This document shows, piece after piece, positions 54,600 to 64,000 of a stretch of 64,000 nt of DNA. Below the pieces are notes generated by a model. It did no database searches. It worked only from the letters and a program-made list of their open reading frames with translations, and was not told the DNA's origin. Source of the DNA: Chryseobacterium sp. ISL-80. Lineage in GTDB: Bacteria > Bacillota > Bacilli > Bacillales > Cytobacillaceae. The stretch lies in contig JAGGQZ010000003.1 in NCBI GenBank assembly GCA_018613055.1, positions 186,001 to 250,000 on the forward strand. Direction: 5' to 3'. The stretch's first letter is position 1. Each line of letters opens with the position of its first letter. A program made the translations under genes and the position numbers.

Positions 54600-55016
54600 T
54601 TAATTTTGGCTGTTCAAATAGCCTTGTAAGATCATTACTGCGGCCATCTTATCGATGACCTTCTTTCTTTTTTTGCGGCTTACGTCTGCCTCAAGCAAAA
54701 CTCTCTCGGCAGCCACCGTCGTCAGACGCTCGTCCCATAAAATCGTTTGAACGCCAAACCGTTTTTCCAGCTCACGGGCAAAGAACTGGCTTGCTTCGCC
54801 GCGCGGGCCAATCGTCCCGTTCATATTCTTTGGCAAACCTACGACTACTTTGCCGACTGCGTTCTCTTTTATTATTTTACCAATTTCATCGAAACCAAAC
54901 ACATTTTCTTCTTCGTTGATTTTCAATGTTTCAAGTCCCTGAGCCGTCCAGCCGAATTCATCACTCAGGGCAATGCCGACTGTTTTCGAGCCGACATCGA
55001 GTCCCATGATCCGCAA
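54600..55016 (-). CDS. ruvX: Putative pre-16S rRNA nuclease RuvX/YqgF
   Basis: 138-residue RNase H-fold protein: [51 protein letters not shown] and the last Asp in [13 protein letters not shown]. The four acidic residues of the family are present. Homologues process the 5' end of 16S rRNA. Start is TTG 55016 with GGGG 7 nt upstream. One nucleotide separates it from ireB. Confidence 0.94.
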   Translation of the reverse strand: MRIMGLDVGSKTVGIALSDEFGWTAQGLETLKINEEENVFGFDEIGKIIKENAVGKVVVGLPKNMNGTIGPRGEASQFFARELEKRFGVQTILWDERLTTVAAERVLLEADVSRKKRKKVIDKMAAVMILQGYLNSQN

Positions 55017-55017
55017 T

Positions 55018-55287
55018 TTATTTCCCCTCTCGATGGTTCCTTAAGTAGGATTTAACCAGTTCCTCGATAATTTCATCCCGCTCCAGCTTGCGGATGATGT
55101 TGCGGGCATCCCGATGGCGGGGAATATAGGCCGGGTCGCCAGAGAGCAAATATCCGACAATCTGGTTGATCGGGTTATATCCCTTTTCCTGCAGCGCTTC
55201 GTACACCTGCAGCAGGACTTCATTGGCATCATGCTCAAAAGGCTCTTCGGGAAAATTAAATCTCATCGTTTTATCAAAAGAGCTCAT
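55018..55287 (-). CDS. IreB/ReoM family regulatory phosphoprotein (YrzL)
   Basis: 89-residue DUF965 protein starting [12 protein letters not shown]. With the ATG at 55287 the conserved threonine is Thr7, the residue phosphorylated by the PASTA kinase in Listeria ReoM, which supports this start. The family controls peptidoglycan precursor synthesis via ClpCP-dependent MurA turnover in Listeria and cephalosporin tolerance in enterococci (IreB). First in ireB-ruvX-yrzB, after alaS. GAGGTG lies 6 nt upstream. Confidence 0.92.
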   Translation of the reverse strand: MSSFDKTMRFNFPEEPFEHDANEVLLQVYEALQEKGYNPINQIVGYLLSGDPAYIPRHRDARNIIRKLERDEIIEELVKSYLRNHREGK

Positions 55288-55367
55288 CGAATGCACCTCA
55301 CTTTTAAGAAATGGCAGGTAAAATTTTCTTTCATGATACCTTCATTCTACACTACTTTACTTTTATA

Positions 55368-58001
55368 TCAAATTGATTTTACCCATTCTTCGGCAAATTG
55401 AAGCGCATTGTCGAGTTTTGATGGGTCTTTTCCGCCAGCCTGGGCCATATCTGGACGGCCTCCGCCGCCTCCGCCGCAAATCGCTGCTGCTTCCTTGATC
55501 AGTTTTCCAGCTTGATAGCCTTTCTTGATCAAATCATCTGTCACAGCCGCAATCAGGTTCACTTTGCTGCCATCTGTCATGCCAAGCAGGATTACTGCAG
55601 AACCAAGTTTTTGCTTTAAGTCATCTGCCATATTTCGCAGGTTGTTCATGTCAGAAGCCTGGACTCGTGCAGCAAGCAGTTGGACACCATTGATTTCTTT
55701 TACCTGTGATGTAAGGCTCCCTGCTTCAATATTTCCCAATTTAGCAGCAAGAGATTCATTTTCGCGCTGCAGCTGCTTCATTTCTGTGAGCAGTGAGTCG
55801 ATCCGGTTCGCCACTTCCTTCGGTGAAGTCTTCAGCTTGCCAGCAGCCTCCTTCAGGATGCCGATCTGGTCATTCAGTACCTTGTAAGCCGCCTCGCCTG
55901 TTACAGCCTCAATCCTTCTTGTTCCGGCACCAATGCCGCCTTCGGATACAATCTTGAACAGCCCGATGACAGATGTATTTGGAACATGGCATCCGCCGCA
56001 AAGCTCAAGGCTGTAGTCGCCAACTTTTACGACACGGACAATGTCACCATATTTTTCGCCAAACAATGCCATCGCACCCATTGCTTTCGCTTCAGCAATC
56101 GGCTTAAAGTTCGTCTCCACCTGGATGCTTCTCCAGATTTTTTCGTTGACGATTGCTTCTACCTGCTCAAGTTCTTCAGCAGTCACCTGGCCGAAGTGGG
56201 AGAAGTCGAAACGGAGCCTGTCTGGTTCGACGAGGGATCCTGCCTGATTGACGTGCGTGCCCAGGACATCCTTCAACGCCTGGTGCAGCAAATGTGTTGC
56301 AGTATGGTTCTTGATGATTCTTGCACGGTTATCCTGGTCGACTTTTGCAGTGACTTCAAGACCTTTGGAAACCGTTCCTTCCACGACTACTGCACTGTGA
56401 AGGTTTTGGCCGTTCGGAGCTTTCTTTACATCCTTAACTGAAAGCTTCACTCCGCTTGCTTCGACTGTACCTTTATCGGCAATCTGTCCGCCGCTTTCTG
56501 CGTAGAAAGGTGTAACATCAAGGATGAAATGGACTTCATCGCCAGCATTTGCTTCCTCAACAAGCTCGCCTTCCTTGATTAATGCTACGATTTTGCTGTT
56601 CGTTTCAAAATTATCATAACCGACGAACTCGCTGCTTTCTTTAATGTCGCCAAGAACACCGCCCTGAACCTGCATGGAACCAACATCCTGGCGTGCCGCA
56701 CGAGCTCTTTCACGCTGGAGCTCCATTTCTTTTTCAAAGCCTTCGTGGTCGACCTTCAAGCCTTCTTCTTCGGCATACTCTTCCGTCAGTTCCACCGGGA
56801 ATCCATATGTGTCATATAATCTGAAGACATCCTCACCCTGGATTTTGCCGCTGCCTTTTTCCTTTTCCTTCTTGATCAGTTCAGAAAGGATTGCCAGGCC
56901 TTCATGCAGCGTTTCATGGAAGCGGTCTTCTTCATTTTTGATGACCTTTTGGATAAAGTCGGTCTTTTCTTTTACTTCCGGGTAGAAATCATGCATGATT
57001 TCGCCCACTACCGGCACCAATTCAAACATGAATGGCCGATTGATGTTCAGCTTCTTTGCATAACGTACAGCGCGGCGCAATAAACGGCGAAGTACATATC
57101 CGCGGCCTTCGTTGGATGGAAGTGCACCGTCACCGACAGCAAAAGCTACAGTACGGATGTGGTCAGCAATAACTTTGAATGCTTCATCCTTCTCTTTGGA
57201 CTGTCCGTATTTTTCACCTGAGATTTCTTCAGTCGCATTGATGATCGGCATGAACAAATCTGTTTCAAAGTTTGTCGGAACATCCTGGACAACGGAGGCC
57301 ATACGCTCCAGTCCCATGCCGGTATCAATATTTTTCTTCGGAAGCGGCGTGTATGTGCCATCCGGATTATGATTGAATTCAGAGAACACAAGGTTCCAGA
57401 CTTCGAGGTAACGGTCATTTTCACCGCCAGGATATAGCTCTGGATCTTCAGGATCGTTACCGTATCCAGGCCCTCTATCATAGAAAATCTCTGTGTTCGG
57501 ACCGCTTGGGCCTTCACCGATATCCCAGAAGTTCCCCTCCAGACGGATGATCCGCTCTTCCGGAATGCCGATTTTCTCTCTCCAGATGTTGAATGCTTCA
57601 TCATCTTCAGGGTGAATTGTCACAGATAATTTCTCTGGGTCAAAACCGATCCACTTTTCGCTCGTAAGGAATTCCCAAGCAAATTCGATTGCTTCTACTT
57701 TGAAGTAGTCACCGATCGAAAAGTTGCCGAGCATTTCAAAGAATGTATGGTGGCGTGCTGTCTTGCCGACATTTTCAATATCGTTTGTACGGATGGATTT
57801 CTGTGCATTTGTGATTCGCGGGTTTGCCGGAATAACACGGCCATCAAAATACTTTTTTAAAGTCGCTACACCGCTGTTGATCCAAAGAAGGGACGGATCA
57901 TCGTGTGGAACTAGCGATGCACTTGGTTCGATGGCATGACCTTGTTCCTTAAAATATTCGAGAAACATTCTTCTGATTTCTGCACCTGTCAGTTTTTTCA
58001 T
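55368..58001 (-). CDS. alaS: Alanyl-tRNA synthetase
   Basis: 877-residue class II synthetase. N-terminal catalytic domain ([48 protein letters not shown]), tRNA-recognition domain, editing domain with zinc ligands HTATHLLH and CGGCHV, and the C-terminal DHHA1 domain with [16 protein letters not shown]. Full length. GGAGG precedes the ATG. Expression is controlled by the T-box leader at 58048-58302. Confidence 0.98.
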   Translation of the reverse strand: MKKLTGAEIRRMFLEYFKEQGHAIEPSASLVPHDDPSLLWINSGVATLKKYFDGRVIPANPRITNAQKSIRTNDIENVGKTARHHTFFEMLGNFSIGDYFKVEAIEFAWEFLTSEKWIGFDPEKLSVTIHPEDDEAFNIWREKIGIPEERIIRLEGNFWDIGEGPSGPNTEIFYDRGPGYGNDPEDPELYPGGENDRYLEVWNLVFSEFNHNPDGTYTPLPKKNIDTGMGLERMASVVQDVPTNFETDLFMPIINATEEISGEKYGQSKEKDEAFKVIADHIRTVAFAVGDGALPSNEGRGYVLRRLLRRAVRYAKKLNINRPFMFELVPVVGEIMHDFYPEVKEKTDFIQKVIKNEEDRFHETLHEGLAILSELIKKEKEKGSGKIQGEDVFRLYDTYGFPVELTEEYAEEEGLKVDHEGFEKEMELQRERARAARQDVGSMQVQGGVLGDIKESSEFVGYDNFETNSKIVALIKEGELVEEANAGDEVHFILDVTPFYAESGGQIADKGTVEASGVKLSVKDVKKAPNGQNLHSAVVVEGTVSKGLEVTAKVDQDNRARIIKNHTATHLLHQALKDVLGTHVNQAGSLVEPDRLRFDFSHFGQVTAEELEQVEAIVNEKIWRSIQVETNFKPIAEAKAMGAMALFGEKYGDIVRVVKVGDYSLELCGGCHVPNTSVIGLFKIVSEGGIGAGTRRIEAVTGEAAYKVLNDQIGILKEAAGKLKTSPKEVANRIDSLLTEMKQLQRENESLAAKLGNIEAGSLTSQVKEINGVQLLAARVQASDMNNLRNMADDLKQKLGSAVILLGMTDGSKVNLIAAVTDDLIKKGYQAGKLIKEAAAICGGGGGGRPDMAQAGGKDPSKLDNALQFAEEWVKSI

Positions 58002-58047
58002 TTTAGTAACCTCCTAAATCCTTATGAAATTTTAGCTTTCAGGGATT

Positions 58048-58302
58048 TTAGGCAACAAAAAAAGCCCTCATCCCTGGACAGGGACGAGAGCTTGCTCGCG
58101 GTACCACCCTGATTATGGACGCAAAAACGCACGCCCATCTCTCAATGACGCTTTAACGCAGCTGCTACGGCAGGTTTTGCCTGCACTCCGGAATAGCCTT
58201 CTGTTATCCTTCACCGGGAATTCTTTCAGCCTGGGAATCCCTCTCTGGACGATGGTCTATAACATACTCGTTCCTTCTACATTTTTCGAATTATTAATCT
58301 AT
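58048..58302 (-). promoter_or_regulatory. T-box riboswitch (alanine) in the alaS leader
   Basis: The minus-strand leader holds the T-box sequence AGGGTGGTACCGCG (58111-58098) and a terminator (GAGCAAGCTCTCGTCCC... ending GGGCTTTTTTT) at about 58057-58100. In the stem I region an AGTA motif precedes the distal loop, and AGAAGGCTATTCC presents GCT (58197-58195), an alanine codon, as the likely specifier. Uncharged tRNA-Ala would stabilise the antiterminator. Confidence 0.95.
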
Positions 58303-58308
58303 AGCCGA

Positions 58309-58337
58309 ATTATATATAGCTGTATTGCGTTTGTCAA
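58309..58337 (-). promoter_or_regulatory. Consensus sigma-A promoter of alaS
   Basis: TTGACA (58337-58332), 17-nt spacer, TATAAT (58314-58309) on the minus strand: both boxes perfect. It lies between the yrrI stop codon and the T-box leader. Confidence 0.93.
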
Positions 58338-58353
58338 ACGACTCGGCAAAATT

Positions 58354-59436
58354 TTATGTCGGACGTGCTTTTTTTCTTTCAAGAATGATATGGTCTTTGG
58401 CGTGGATCAGTGCCGCCCTTAAAACAACCAGGACAGGAACGGCCAAAATCAGCCCCAGGATGCCGCCTACTTCTTCACCTGCCAGCAGCGCGAACATGAT
58501 CATCAAAGGATGCATATGCAGGCTTTTGCCGACAATCAGCGGGGACAGGATGTTGCCTTCAAGAAATTGCAGCGAAAAGACGATCACAAGTGACAGCAGC
58601 ACCATTTTCACGGACATTGTCGCAGCGATGATAACGGCCGGTATAGCCCCAATAATCGGACCAAAATACGGGATCACATTCGTGATACCGACAATGGCTC
58701 CTAAAAGGAGCGAATACTTAATACCCGCAAGCCAGAAAAACAATGATGAAAGCACGCCGATGATCAGGCAAATGAGAAGCTGGCCGCGTATATAACTACC
58801 GAGCGACTTGTCGACATCATGGAGGAATCTGGCACCCGGCTGCCTCCATTGCCTGGGGGTCATGTACCACGCGGCTTTTTTCATGGCATCGAAGTCCTTC
58901 AGCATGTAAAAGGCAATGAACGGAATCACCGCTATCGTCAAAATGGAATTGATGATTTCCATCAAAAAAGACATCGTTCCTGCAAGCACACCGTCAAGCC
59001 ATTGCTCCATACTGTTGATTCCATCCTCAATTCTTTCGTGTATTCCTGCCGGCCATGTCGAGGTCTGGTCAACCACATTGTTGACCATCTGTTTATATTG
59101 TTCGGCGAAATATGGCGCGTTTTCCGTCAGGTCACGCAGCTGGCGGATCAAAGCAGGAATGCCCTTATAAAAGGCAAAACCGGCACCGCCAAAAAATAAA
59201 ATATAAATGATCAAAATCGATACTCCCCGGTGAAGGCCCCTTTGGTGAAGGGATTCAACAATCGGGTGAAGCAAATATGTAATGAAAGCCGCTACCGAAA
59301 AAGGAATCAGCAAGGATATCAGTATTTGCAGCACCGGTACCCATAAGGATTGCAGCTTGATAAAAACAAACAGAACAATAAACAAAAGGAGAAGAAATCC
59401 AAGCCGGTAGTACCATTTCATTTGGATATTCACCAT
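58354..59436 (-). CDS. AI-2E family transporter YrrI
   Basis: 360-residue polytopic membrane protein of the AI-2E/TqsA/PerM family: N-terminal segments (LGFLLLLFIVLFVFIKL; LLIPFSVAAFITYLLHPIVESL), a central extracytoplasmic or cytosolic region, and the C-terminal family core GAIVGITNVIPYFGPIIGAIPAVIIA and GNILSPLIVGKSLHMHPLMIMFALLAG. Members include Na+/H+ antiporters and putative autoinducer exporters; substrate not predictable. GGAGGG precedes the ATG. Conserved position between alaS and recD2 as in B. subtilis. Confidence 0.9.
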   Translation of the reverse strand: MVNIQMKWYYRLGFLLLLFIVLFVFIKLQSLWVPVLQILISLLIPFSVAAFITYLLHPIVESLHQRGLHRGVSILIIYILFFGGAGFAFYKGIPALIRQLRDLTENAPYFAEQYKQMVNNVVDQTSTWPAGIHERIEDGINSMEQWLDGVLAGTMSFLMEIINSILTIAVIPFIAFYMLKDFDAMKKAAWYMTPRQWRQPGARFLHDVDKSLGSYIRGQLLICLIIGVLSSLFFWLAGIKYSLLLGAIVGITNVIPYFGPIIGAIPAVIIAATMSVKMVLLSLVIVFSLQFLEGNILSPLIVGKSLHMHPLMIMFALLAGEEVGGILGLILAVPVLVVLRAALIHAKDHIILERKKARPT

Positions 59437-59540
59437 TTTCGCCCTCCCTCCTGTTTATTCTTGAAAGAAAGGAGGCGGATTATACCTTTTATTGGGTACC
59501 AGGTCGGGATTTTTTAAAATGAAAGTAACGATCGTTTACT

Positions 59541-59600
59541 TTTTATAGCGACTTTTTCTTTTTTATAGCGACTTTCGCCATATTATAGCGAACTGGAAAT
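59541..59600. repeat. 20-bp direct repeat, 3 copies
   Basis: TTTTATAGCGACTTT at 59541 and 59561 and TATTATAGCGAACTG at 59581 give a 20-nt period with divergence in the third copy. It lies in the gap between yrrI and yrzQ and shares a TATAGCGAC core reminiscent of the larger arrays. Confidence 0.7.
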
Positions 59601-59629
59601 TCAACTTAATTTTTTCCATTTTTCACATT

Positions 59630-59661
59630 AGAAAATCCCCTGCAAATTACTACAGGGGATT
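59630..59661 (-). terminator. Terminator after yrzQ
   Basis: AATCCCCTG / CAGGGGATT stem with 10-nt loop followed by TTTC on the minus strand, 10 nt after the yrzQ stop. Confidence 0.75.
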
Positions 59662-59671
59662 GGTTCCATTT

Positions 59672-59806
59672 TTAAAGAAATGCTTTTGTCATTTTTCTGC
59701 CTAGCTTCTTCATTTTCCTGCCAGACATCATATTGTTGTTGGAAGCATAGTTATAGGCTGCCATACCAGCGCCAAATGCGATAACGGAGGTTAACATTTT
59801 GTTCAT
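59672..59806 (-). CDS. YrzQ-like small protein (DUF3918)
   Basis: 44-residue ORF: MNKMLTSVIAFGAGMAAYNY, then a polar turn and the basic helix GRKMKKLGRKMTKAF. This is the layout of B. subtilis YrzQ at the same locus. GAGGTG lies 7 nt before ATG 59806. Function unknown. Confidence 0.78.
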   Translation of the reverse strand: MNKMLTSVIAFGAGMAAYNYASNNNMMSGRKMKKLGRKMTKAFL

Positions 59807-59829
59807 GTGTTTCACCTCTTCGGTTTATT

Positions 59830-60021
59830 TTACATGCCGTATTGACGTTGATCTTCGTCGAATAAGTCGTCAAGGGAGCTCAATGTTCCATCTTCTTCGA
59901 CTTGATGGGTATGGATCAGACCTTTATTCAAAGACAGCTCTATGAAGCAATTCCAGCAGTAATATTGGTTGATGCCAATTTTGCCAATATCCTTGCTTCT
60001 GCAATTGGGACAACTTAACAT
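59830..60021 (-). CDS. Zinc-ribbon protein YrzR
   Basis: 63-residue protein with an N-terminal CPNC...CWNC zinc ribbon (MLSCPNCRSKDIGKIGINQYYCWNC) and an acidic C-terminus (SSLDDLFDEDQRQYGM). Similar to YrzR of B. subtilis in the yrrD-yrzR-yrzQ-yrrI cluster. AGGTG precedes the ATG. Function unknown. Confidence 0.85.
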   Translation of the reverse strand: MLSCPNCRSKDIGKIGINQYYCWNCFIELSLNKGLIHTHQVEEDGTLSSLDDLFDEDQRQYGM

Positions 60022-60030
60022 AAGGACACC

Positions 60031-60507
60031 TCATCTCGGTTTAACTGTCACGATGATGGCATCCTTTCCGATTGCAGGCGGACCGGTGGTCTTGACTACA
60101 CGCTTTCCATTCATGATATCCGAAAAAAAGCCATCCGTTAGTTCGTACCCTACAATCGTGCCCAATTCCTCCATGAAATATACGTCTTCCAACAAACCTA
60201 GCTGTTCGCCATCCCTTGATAACAGGATTTTGCCAGCCAGTCCCTCATTATGTTCAAACGTATATTCTGGCTCTGCCTCCAAAGGCTCCAGCGCTGTCTT
60301 GTCCTTTACCATTACACCATTCCAGCCAAAGGATTCAACTTGACCTATCTTGACCTGAAACGTCTTCTTGATGAATGCACCCTTTTTTACAAGTAAGCCT
60401 ACAACGCTTCCATTGCTTGAAATGCTTACATCACAAACTTCGCCCAGTTTTTGACCACTCGTCAATTCGTATACAGGCAGTCCCTTTAAAAGTGAAAATG
60501 TCCGCAA
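60031..60507 (-). CDS. PRC-barrel domain protein YrrD
   Basis: 158-residue protein with two PRC-barrel repeats: MRTFSLLKGLPVYELTSGQKLGEVCDVSIS at the N-terminus and KILLSRDGEQLGLLEDVYFMEELGTIVGYELTDG in the second half. It begins at TTG 60507, with an AAGGCGGG-type site. It lies 9 nt before yrzR. PRC barrels serve as RNA- or protein-binding modules; role unknown. Confidence 0.88.
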   Translation of the reverse strand: MRTFSLLKGLPVYELTSGQKLGEVCDVSISSNGSVVGLLVKKGAFIKKTFQVKIGQVESFGWNGVMVKDKTALEPLEAEPEYTFEHNEGLAGKILLSRDGEQLGLLEDVYFMEELGTIVGYELTDGFFSDIMNGKRVVKTTGPPAIGKDAIIVTVKPR

Positions 60508-60602
60508 AAGTGTGTCCCGCCTTTCCGAACACTCTTAGTTTCCACCGTCTCTGGCAATTCATGTGGTGTAAGGTTTTCCAAAGCCTCTCCTTGCCCGGAA
60601 AA

Positions 60603-60636
60603 ATAAATAAGAATCCACAACTGCTGTGGATTCTTA
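60603..60636 (-). terminator. Terminator overlapping the end of recD2
   Basis: AAGAATCCACA / TGTGGATTCTT stem with 5-nt loop followed by ATTTATTTTT on the minus strand; it overlaps the stop codon region of recD2 by a few bases. Confidence 0.8.
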
Positions 60637-63072
60637 GGCTTCATTCTCTTCCAAAAAATCATAAGGAGTCAGCGTCCCCATTCCGATCATTGGGTCTGCA
60701 TTCTTGATTAATTCCAGATAGTCGGTTTGCTTACTGTCCTCTTTTTCAGCGGGTAAATGTTCCTTCTTCTCTGTCTCTTTACCGCTTAAATCAGGAAGCA
60801 TCTCGACAAGCTTTTCAACAAGTGTTGTATTCCGCTCTGTATCTTCTCCGCGTTCAATGCCCATCTTCAGGGCATCCTCTTCGCCAACGAGAATCAAGAA
60901 TTGCTTGCTCCTTGTAATCGCCGTATAGATCAAATTCCTGCGCAGCATTCTGTAATAACTTTTTACCACCGGAAGGACGACAATCGGAAATTCACTTCCC
61001 TGTGATTTATGGACGGAACAGCAGTATGCGTGTGTAATTTGCGAGAGGTCCGGGCGATTATAGGTGACCTCAATTCCGTCAAATGACACAATTAGCTGGT
61101 CCTGTTTTTCCGTATTTTCCTTCGCGTAAAAAATGGCGACGACCTCACCCATATCCCCGTTGAACACATTCGCTTCCGGCTGGTTGACCAGTTGGAGGAC
61201 CTTGTCGCCGATCCGATATTTTATATCGCCGAAGGCAAGCTCTTTACGAGTTCCGTCTGCATTCGGATTGAATAAGTTCTGCAATAGCTCGTTTAGCCGG
61301 TCAATCCCCGCAGGACCCCGGTACATTGGGGCAAGAACCTGGATATTCCTTGGTGAATACCCTTTCTTCTTGGCATTTGCCACAACCTTTTCAACTACTT
61401 GGGGAATCTGGTTTGTTGTACACCTTATAAAAGATCGGTCAGGCTGTTGGGCAGAAATGTCTTCAGGCAGATGCCCTTTTTTGATTTGGTGGGCCAGTTC
61501 AATGATGGATGAGCCTTCTGCCTGCCTGTAAATATCGGTCAACCTCACTGTCGGGACCCTGCCGGAATCAAGCAGATCCTTCAATACCTGGCCTGGGCCT
61601 ACGGAAGGAAGCTGGTCTTCATCTCCCACAATGATGACCTGGATATTGTCAGGCAGGGATTTGAACAATTGATGGGCCAGCCAGATATCGACCATTGAAG
61701 TCTCATCAATAATCAGGATTTTCCCTTCAAGCGGCTGATCCTCATTATGTTCAAAGCCTTCAGCCCCATTCCAGCGGAGCAGCCGGTGAATGGTCACAGC
61801 AGGCAGACCAGTGGACTCGGTCATTCGTTTTGCGGCCCTCCCGGTAGGAGCTGCCAGCAAAAACGGGTATGGTTCTTCCTTTTTATAATCTTTGGGATCT
61901 AAGGAACAGCCATGGAGTTCTCCGTATAATTCCACGATTCCTTTGATGACGGTCGTTTTCCCTGTACCAGGTCCGCCTGTAAGGAGCATCATTGGCGACA
62001 TCAGCGCTGTCTGGATGGCTTCTTTTTGGCTAGGGGCATATTGGACATCAAGTCGCTCCTCAAGATTCCCGAGCGCCAGGAGGAATTCTGATTCAGGAAA
62101 TTGATCTTCATACTCGGTCTGCTCAAGGATTCTTTTGATATTCGCTACAAGTCCCTTTTCAGAATAATAAAGCGACGGCAAATAAATCCTCTGCTCTTCG
62201 GCAATCAGCTTTCCTTCTTCACCGAGCTTGATGATTTCCCTTGAGATATCCGTAAATTCAATCTGGAAATTTTGACTGTCTTCAAGCAGTTTTTTCACAT
62301 CCACAAGCAGTGATTCTGCCTCCATGAAGACATGTCCGCCCTGTATGCTTGAAGCCTCCAGGGTATAAAGGCAGGCAGCCTTGATCCGGTCAGGATGGTT
62401 CCCCGTCAGTCCAAGCTGGCTTCCAAGTTCATCCGCCCTGCCAAAACCAATGCCCTCAATGTCTTCCACGAGCTTATAGGGATTATTTTGGATCACTTCA
62501 ATAGCCTGTTCCTTATATACCTGATATATTTTCATCGACAGCTGCGGGCCGAAACCATATTCATTCAAAGCAACCATGACCTGCTCAAGGCCCTGATGCT
62601 CCATCAAAGTATCATACAAGTCCTTCGCCTTTTCGGGTGCCAGTTTCGGAATCTGGTCAAGAACAGAGGAATTCTCGATGATTCTCGTGATGGCTTTCTC
62701 ACCAAGAGTCTCAACGATTTTTTCAGCTGTTTTCTTTCCGATTCCTTTAAAAAGATCACTGGATAGATAACTGATGATTCCCTGTTTTGACTGGGGCAGG
62801 TCTTTCCTGAAATGCGTTGCATGGAATTGGGCGCCAAACTTGGGGTGTTCTTTTACTTCACCAAAGAAAATATATGTCTCCTGCTCATGAATCCTGGGGA
62901 AGTACCCGGTTATGACTGCCTCTTTGTCGTCATATTGTTCATTCGTTTCCTCGACCCTGATTCTCAGTACGGTGTACAGGTTTTGTTCATTATGAAAAAT
63001 GGTGACTAAATGCTTCCCTTTCATGAACTTCCCCTGCTCTGAAAACAAATCAAGCGAGTCCTGCTTATCCAA
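60634..63072 (-). CDS. recD2: ATP-dependent DNA helicase RecD2
   Basis: 812-residue SF1B 5'-3' helicase (YrrC) without RecBC partners, involved in replication-fork repair. N-terminal OB-like region, tandem helix-hairpin-helix motifs (GIGKKTAEKIVETLG at about 110-124; GIGFGRADELGSQLGL at about 208-223), Walker A GGPGTGKT (366-373), Walker B-type LIIDETSMVD and the C-terminal motif HKSQGSEFPIVVLPV. Start TTG 63072. Complete, normal length. Confidence 0.96.
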   Translation of the reverse strand: MDKQDSLDLFSEQGKFMKGKHLVTIFHNEQNLYTVLRIRVEETNEQYDDKEAVITGYFPRIHEQETYIFFGEVKEHPKFGAQFHATHFRKDLPQSKQGIISYLSSDLFKGIGKKTAEKIVETLGEKAITRIIENSSVLDQIPKLAPEKAKDLYDTLMEHQGLEQVMVALNEYGFGPQLSMKIYQVYKEQAIEVIQNNPYKLVEDIEGIGFGRADELGSQLGLTGNHPDRIKAACLYTLEASSIQGGHVFMEAESLLVDVKKLLEDSQNFQIEFTDISREIIKLGEEGKLIAEEQRIYLPSLYYSEKGLVANIKRILEQTEYEDQFPESEFLLALGNLEERLDVQYAPSQKEAIQTALMSPMMLLTGGPGTGKTTVIKGIVELYGELHGCSLDPKDYKKEEPYPFLLAAPTGRAAKRMTESTGLPAVTIHRLLRWNGAEGFEHNEDQPLEGKILIIDETSMVDIWLAHQLFKSLPDNIQVIIVGDEDQLPSVGPGQVLKDLLDSGRVPTVRLTDIYRQAEGSSIIELAHQIKKGHLPEDISAQQPDRSFIRCTTNQIPQVVEKVVANAKKKGYSPRNIQVLAPMYRGPAGIDRLNELLQNLFNPNADGTRKELAFGDIKYRIGDKVLQLVNQPEANVFNGDMGEVVAIFYAKENTEKQDQLIVSFDGIEVTYNRPDLSQITHAYCCSVHKSQGSEFPIVVLPVVKSYYRMLRRNLIYTAITRSKQFLILVGEEDALKMGIERGEDTERNTTLVEKLVEMLPDLSGKETEKKEHLPAEKEDSKQTDYLELIKNADPMIGMGTLTPYDFLEENEA

Positions 63073-63105
63073 AGTCCCTTCCCCCTTTCTGCTGATTCAC
63101 TATAT

Positions 63106-63765
63106 TTAATGGTTATCTTGTCCCTCGATCAATTTCTTTCCGTGGCCGGCCAGCAGGTGGTCAGGCTGGACTTCCAATGCTCGATTGAACAATTCAAGCG
63201 CTTTGTCGCCATCTTCTTTGAAACCATAAGCCACGCCAAGATTATAAAGCGCATCGGCATGTTCAGGATCAAACATGACTGCCTTTTCCAGCGCAATTAT
63301 GGCTTCATCAATGAAGTTTTCCCTCGCAAGGCAGAGCCCGTATTGGAAATGTGCTTCAGCATCATCCTCAAGAAGTTCGGTGCTGCGCTGCAGGTATGGC
63401 AATGCCAGCTTGCTGTTTTCCATATTCGCAAGGCTCATCCCAAGCATGAAAAAATTATCCCCGGTTTCGAGACCCTTCTTCAGGGCAAGTTCAAACATAT
63501 TTTTCGCCTGAGCAAAATTTTGCTGGTCATAATAAACGTTACCCTTGCTGTAATAGGCAGCAGGGGCATTTTCATCAAGATTGATTGCCTTATCGTAAAA
63601 ATTCATTGCTCTTTCGGTATCGCCTACTGCTGTAAGGACGTTCCCGAAATTTATGTATGCAACAGGATCCTTCGGCTGTTCCTCGATCGCTTCAGCGAAA
63701 GCCTTGGCAGCCTCATCCCATTTTCCTTCTCTCATTAATTCAATACCATTCTGGTTTTTATCCAT
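63106..63765 (-). CDS. Tetratricopeptide repeat protein YrrB
   Basis: 219-residue protein made almost entirely of about six 34-residue TPR units, for example AKAFAEAIEEQPKDPVAYINFGNVL, AAYYSKGNVYYDQQNFAQAK and AIIALEKAVMFDPEHADALYNLGVAY. TPR arrays mediate protein-protein contacts. I chose ATG 63765 because GGAGTG lies 6 nt upstream; the ATG at 63786 has no binding site. Upstream of recD2, probably co-transcribed. Confidence 0.92.
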   Translation of the reverse strand: MDKNQNGIELMREGKWDEAAKAFAEAIEEQPKDPVAYINFGNVLTAVGDTERAMNFYDKAINLDENAPAAYYSKGNVYYDQQNFAQAKNMFELALKKGLETGDNFFMLGMSLANMENSKLALPYLQRSTELLEDDAEAHFQYGLCLARENFIDEAIIALEKAVMFDPEHADALYNLGVAYGFKEDGDKALELFNRALEVQPDHLLAGHGKKLIEGQDNH

Positions 63766-63821
63766 TTTAAACACTCCATTCTCCATGCAAGTATACCATA
63801 ATCATGTACCTCAAACTCATA

Positions 63822-64000
63822 ACAAAAAGCGCAAGCGCCTCGTTCAGCCCCGACAAGCGCTGGAGGGCCGACCGGTGAAGTCGTTCTTTGACTTCATTGG
63901 GCGGACCGAAATAGAAATGTATAGCCGACTGCCCAGAAACGCAGAAACTGGAGACTCCGACAAAGAAGCGCTTTTTGCTTCTGCCGGCGGAGTTGAAGTT
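63822..64000. repeat. Left part of a dispersed intergenic repeat
   Basis: Beyond yrrB the sequence turns GC-rich with short inverted repeats (AAAGCGCAAGCGCC, GAAGTCGTTCTTTGACTTC, AGAAGCGCTTTTTGCTTCT) and no ORF. The composition and the AAGCGCAAGCGCCTCG edge resemble dispersed repeats of Bacillaceae genomes. It runs off the window, so ends and length cannot be given. Confidence 0.55.

Overview
The window is a chromosomal segment of an endospore-forming, low-to-moderate GC Bacillaceae bacterium. It carries spoIIP, gpr, sigK and sda. Gene order follows Bacillus subtilis in two long blocks (yqfA to sda, and yrhC to yrrB). The genus cannot be fixed from sequence alone; a Mesobacillus/Cytobacillus-like relative is a guess. 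No rRNA, tRNA, prophage, transposase or CRISPR array was found.

Layout. 1-15.4 kb, mostly minus strand: floA-nfeD behind a sigma-W-type promoter; rpsU-yqeY; plus-strand phosphate transporter yqeW; then the heat-shock operon hrcA-grpE-dnaK-dnaJ-prmA-rsmE-mtaB with a perfect CIRCE operator; hemW and lepA. 15.5-17.2 kb: an accessory NERD nuclease-domain gene and an 11-copy 52-bp tandem array. 17.2-31.7 kb: sporulation genes (yqxA, spoIIP, gpr), rpsT, holA, yqzM, the competence operon comEA-comEB-comEC with divergent comER, and the yqeG-yqeH-aroE-yqeI-nadD-yqeK-rsfS-yqeM operon.

31.7-41.1 kb: sda behind three DnaA boxes, divergent psd/pssA, an M3 peptidase, an orphan response regulator, a truncated haemoglobin, a persulfide-handling cluster (dsrE-tusA-sqr-DUF1641) and an uninterrupted sigK. 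41.2-45.3 kb: a cluster of tiny ORFs around yrzI, then yrhC, mtnN, yrzA, an unexpected acyltransferase gene and a 298-bp MITE-like element with terminal inverted repeats and 9-bp flanking direct repeats.

45.3-64 kb: yrrS-pbpI-greA-udk-trhP2-trhP1-trmR (cell wall, transcript cleavage, pyrimidine salvage, tRNA wobble uridine modification), mltG, a second 52-bp tandem array, yrzB-ruvX-ireB/reoM, alaS behind a T-box riboswitch, yrrI, yrzQ, yrzR, yrrD, recD2 and yrrB. The right edge enters another dispersed repeat.

Most of the window is conserved housekeeping, stress, competence and sporulation machinery. The least explained parts are the tiny-ORF cluster with two tandem attenuator-like terminators (41.2-41.9 kb), the intergenic tandem arrays with related core motifs, the MITE-like insertion, and a terminator hairpin whose 3' arm is the pbpI ribosome binding site.
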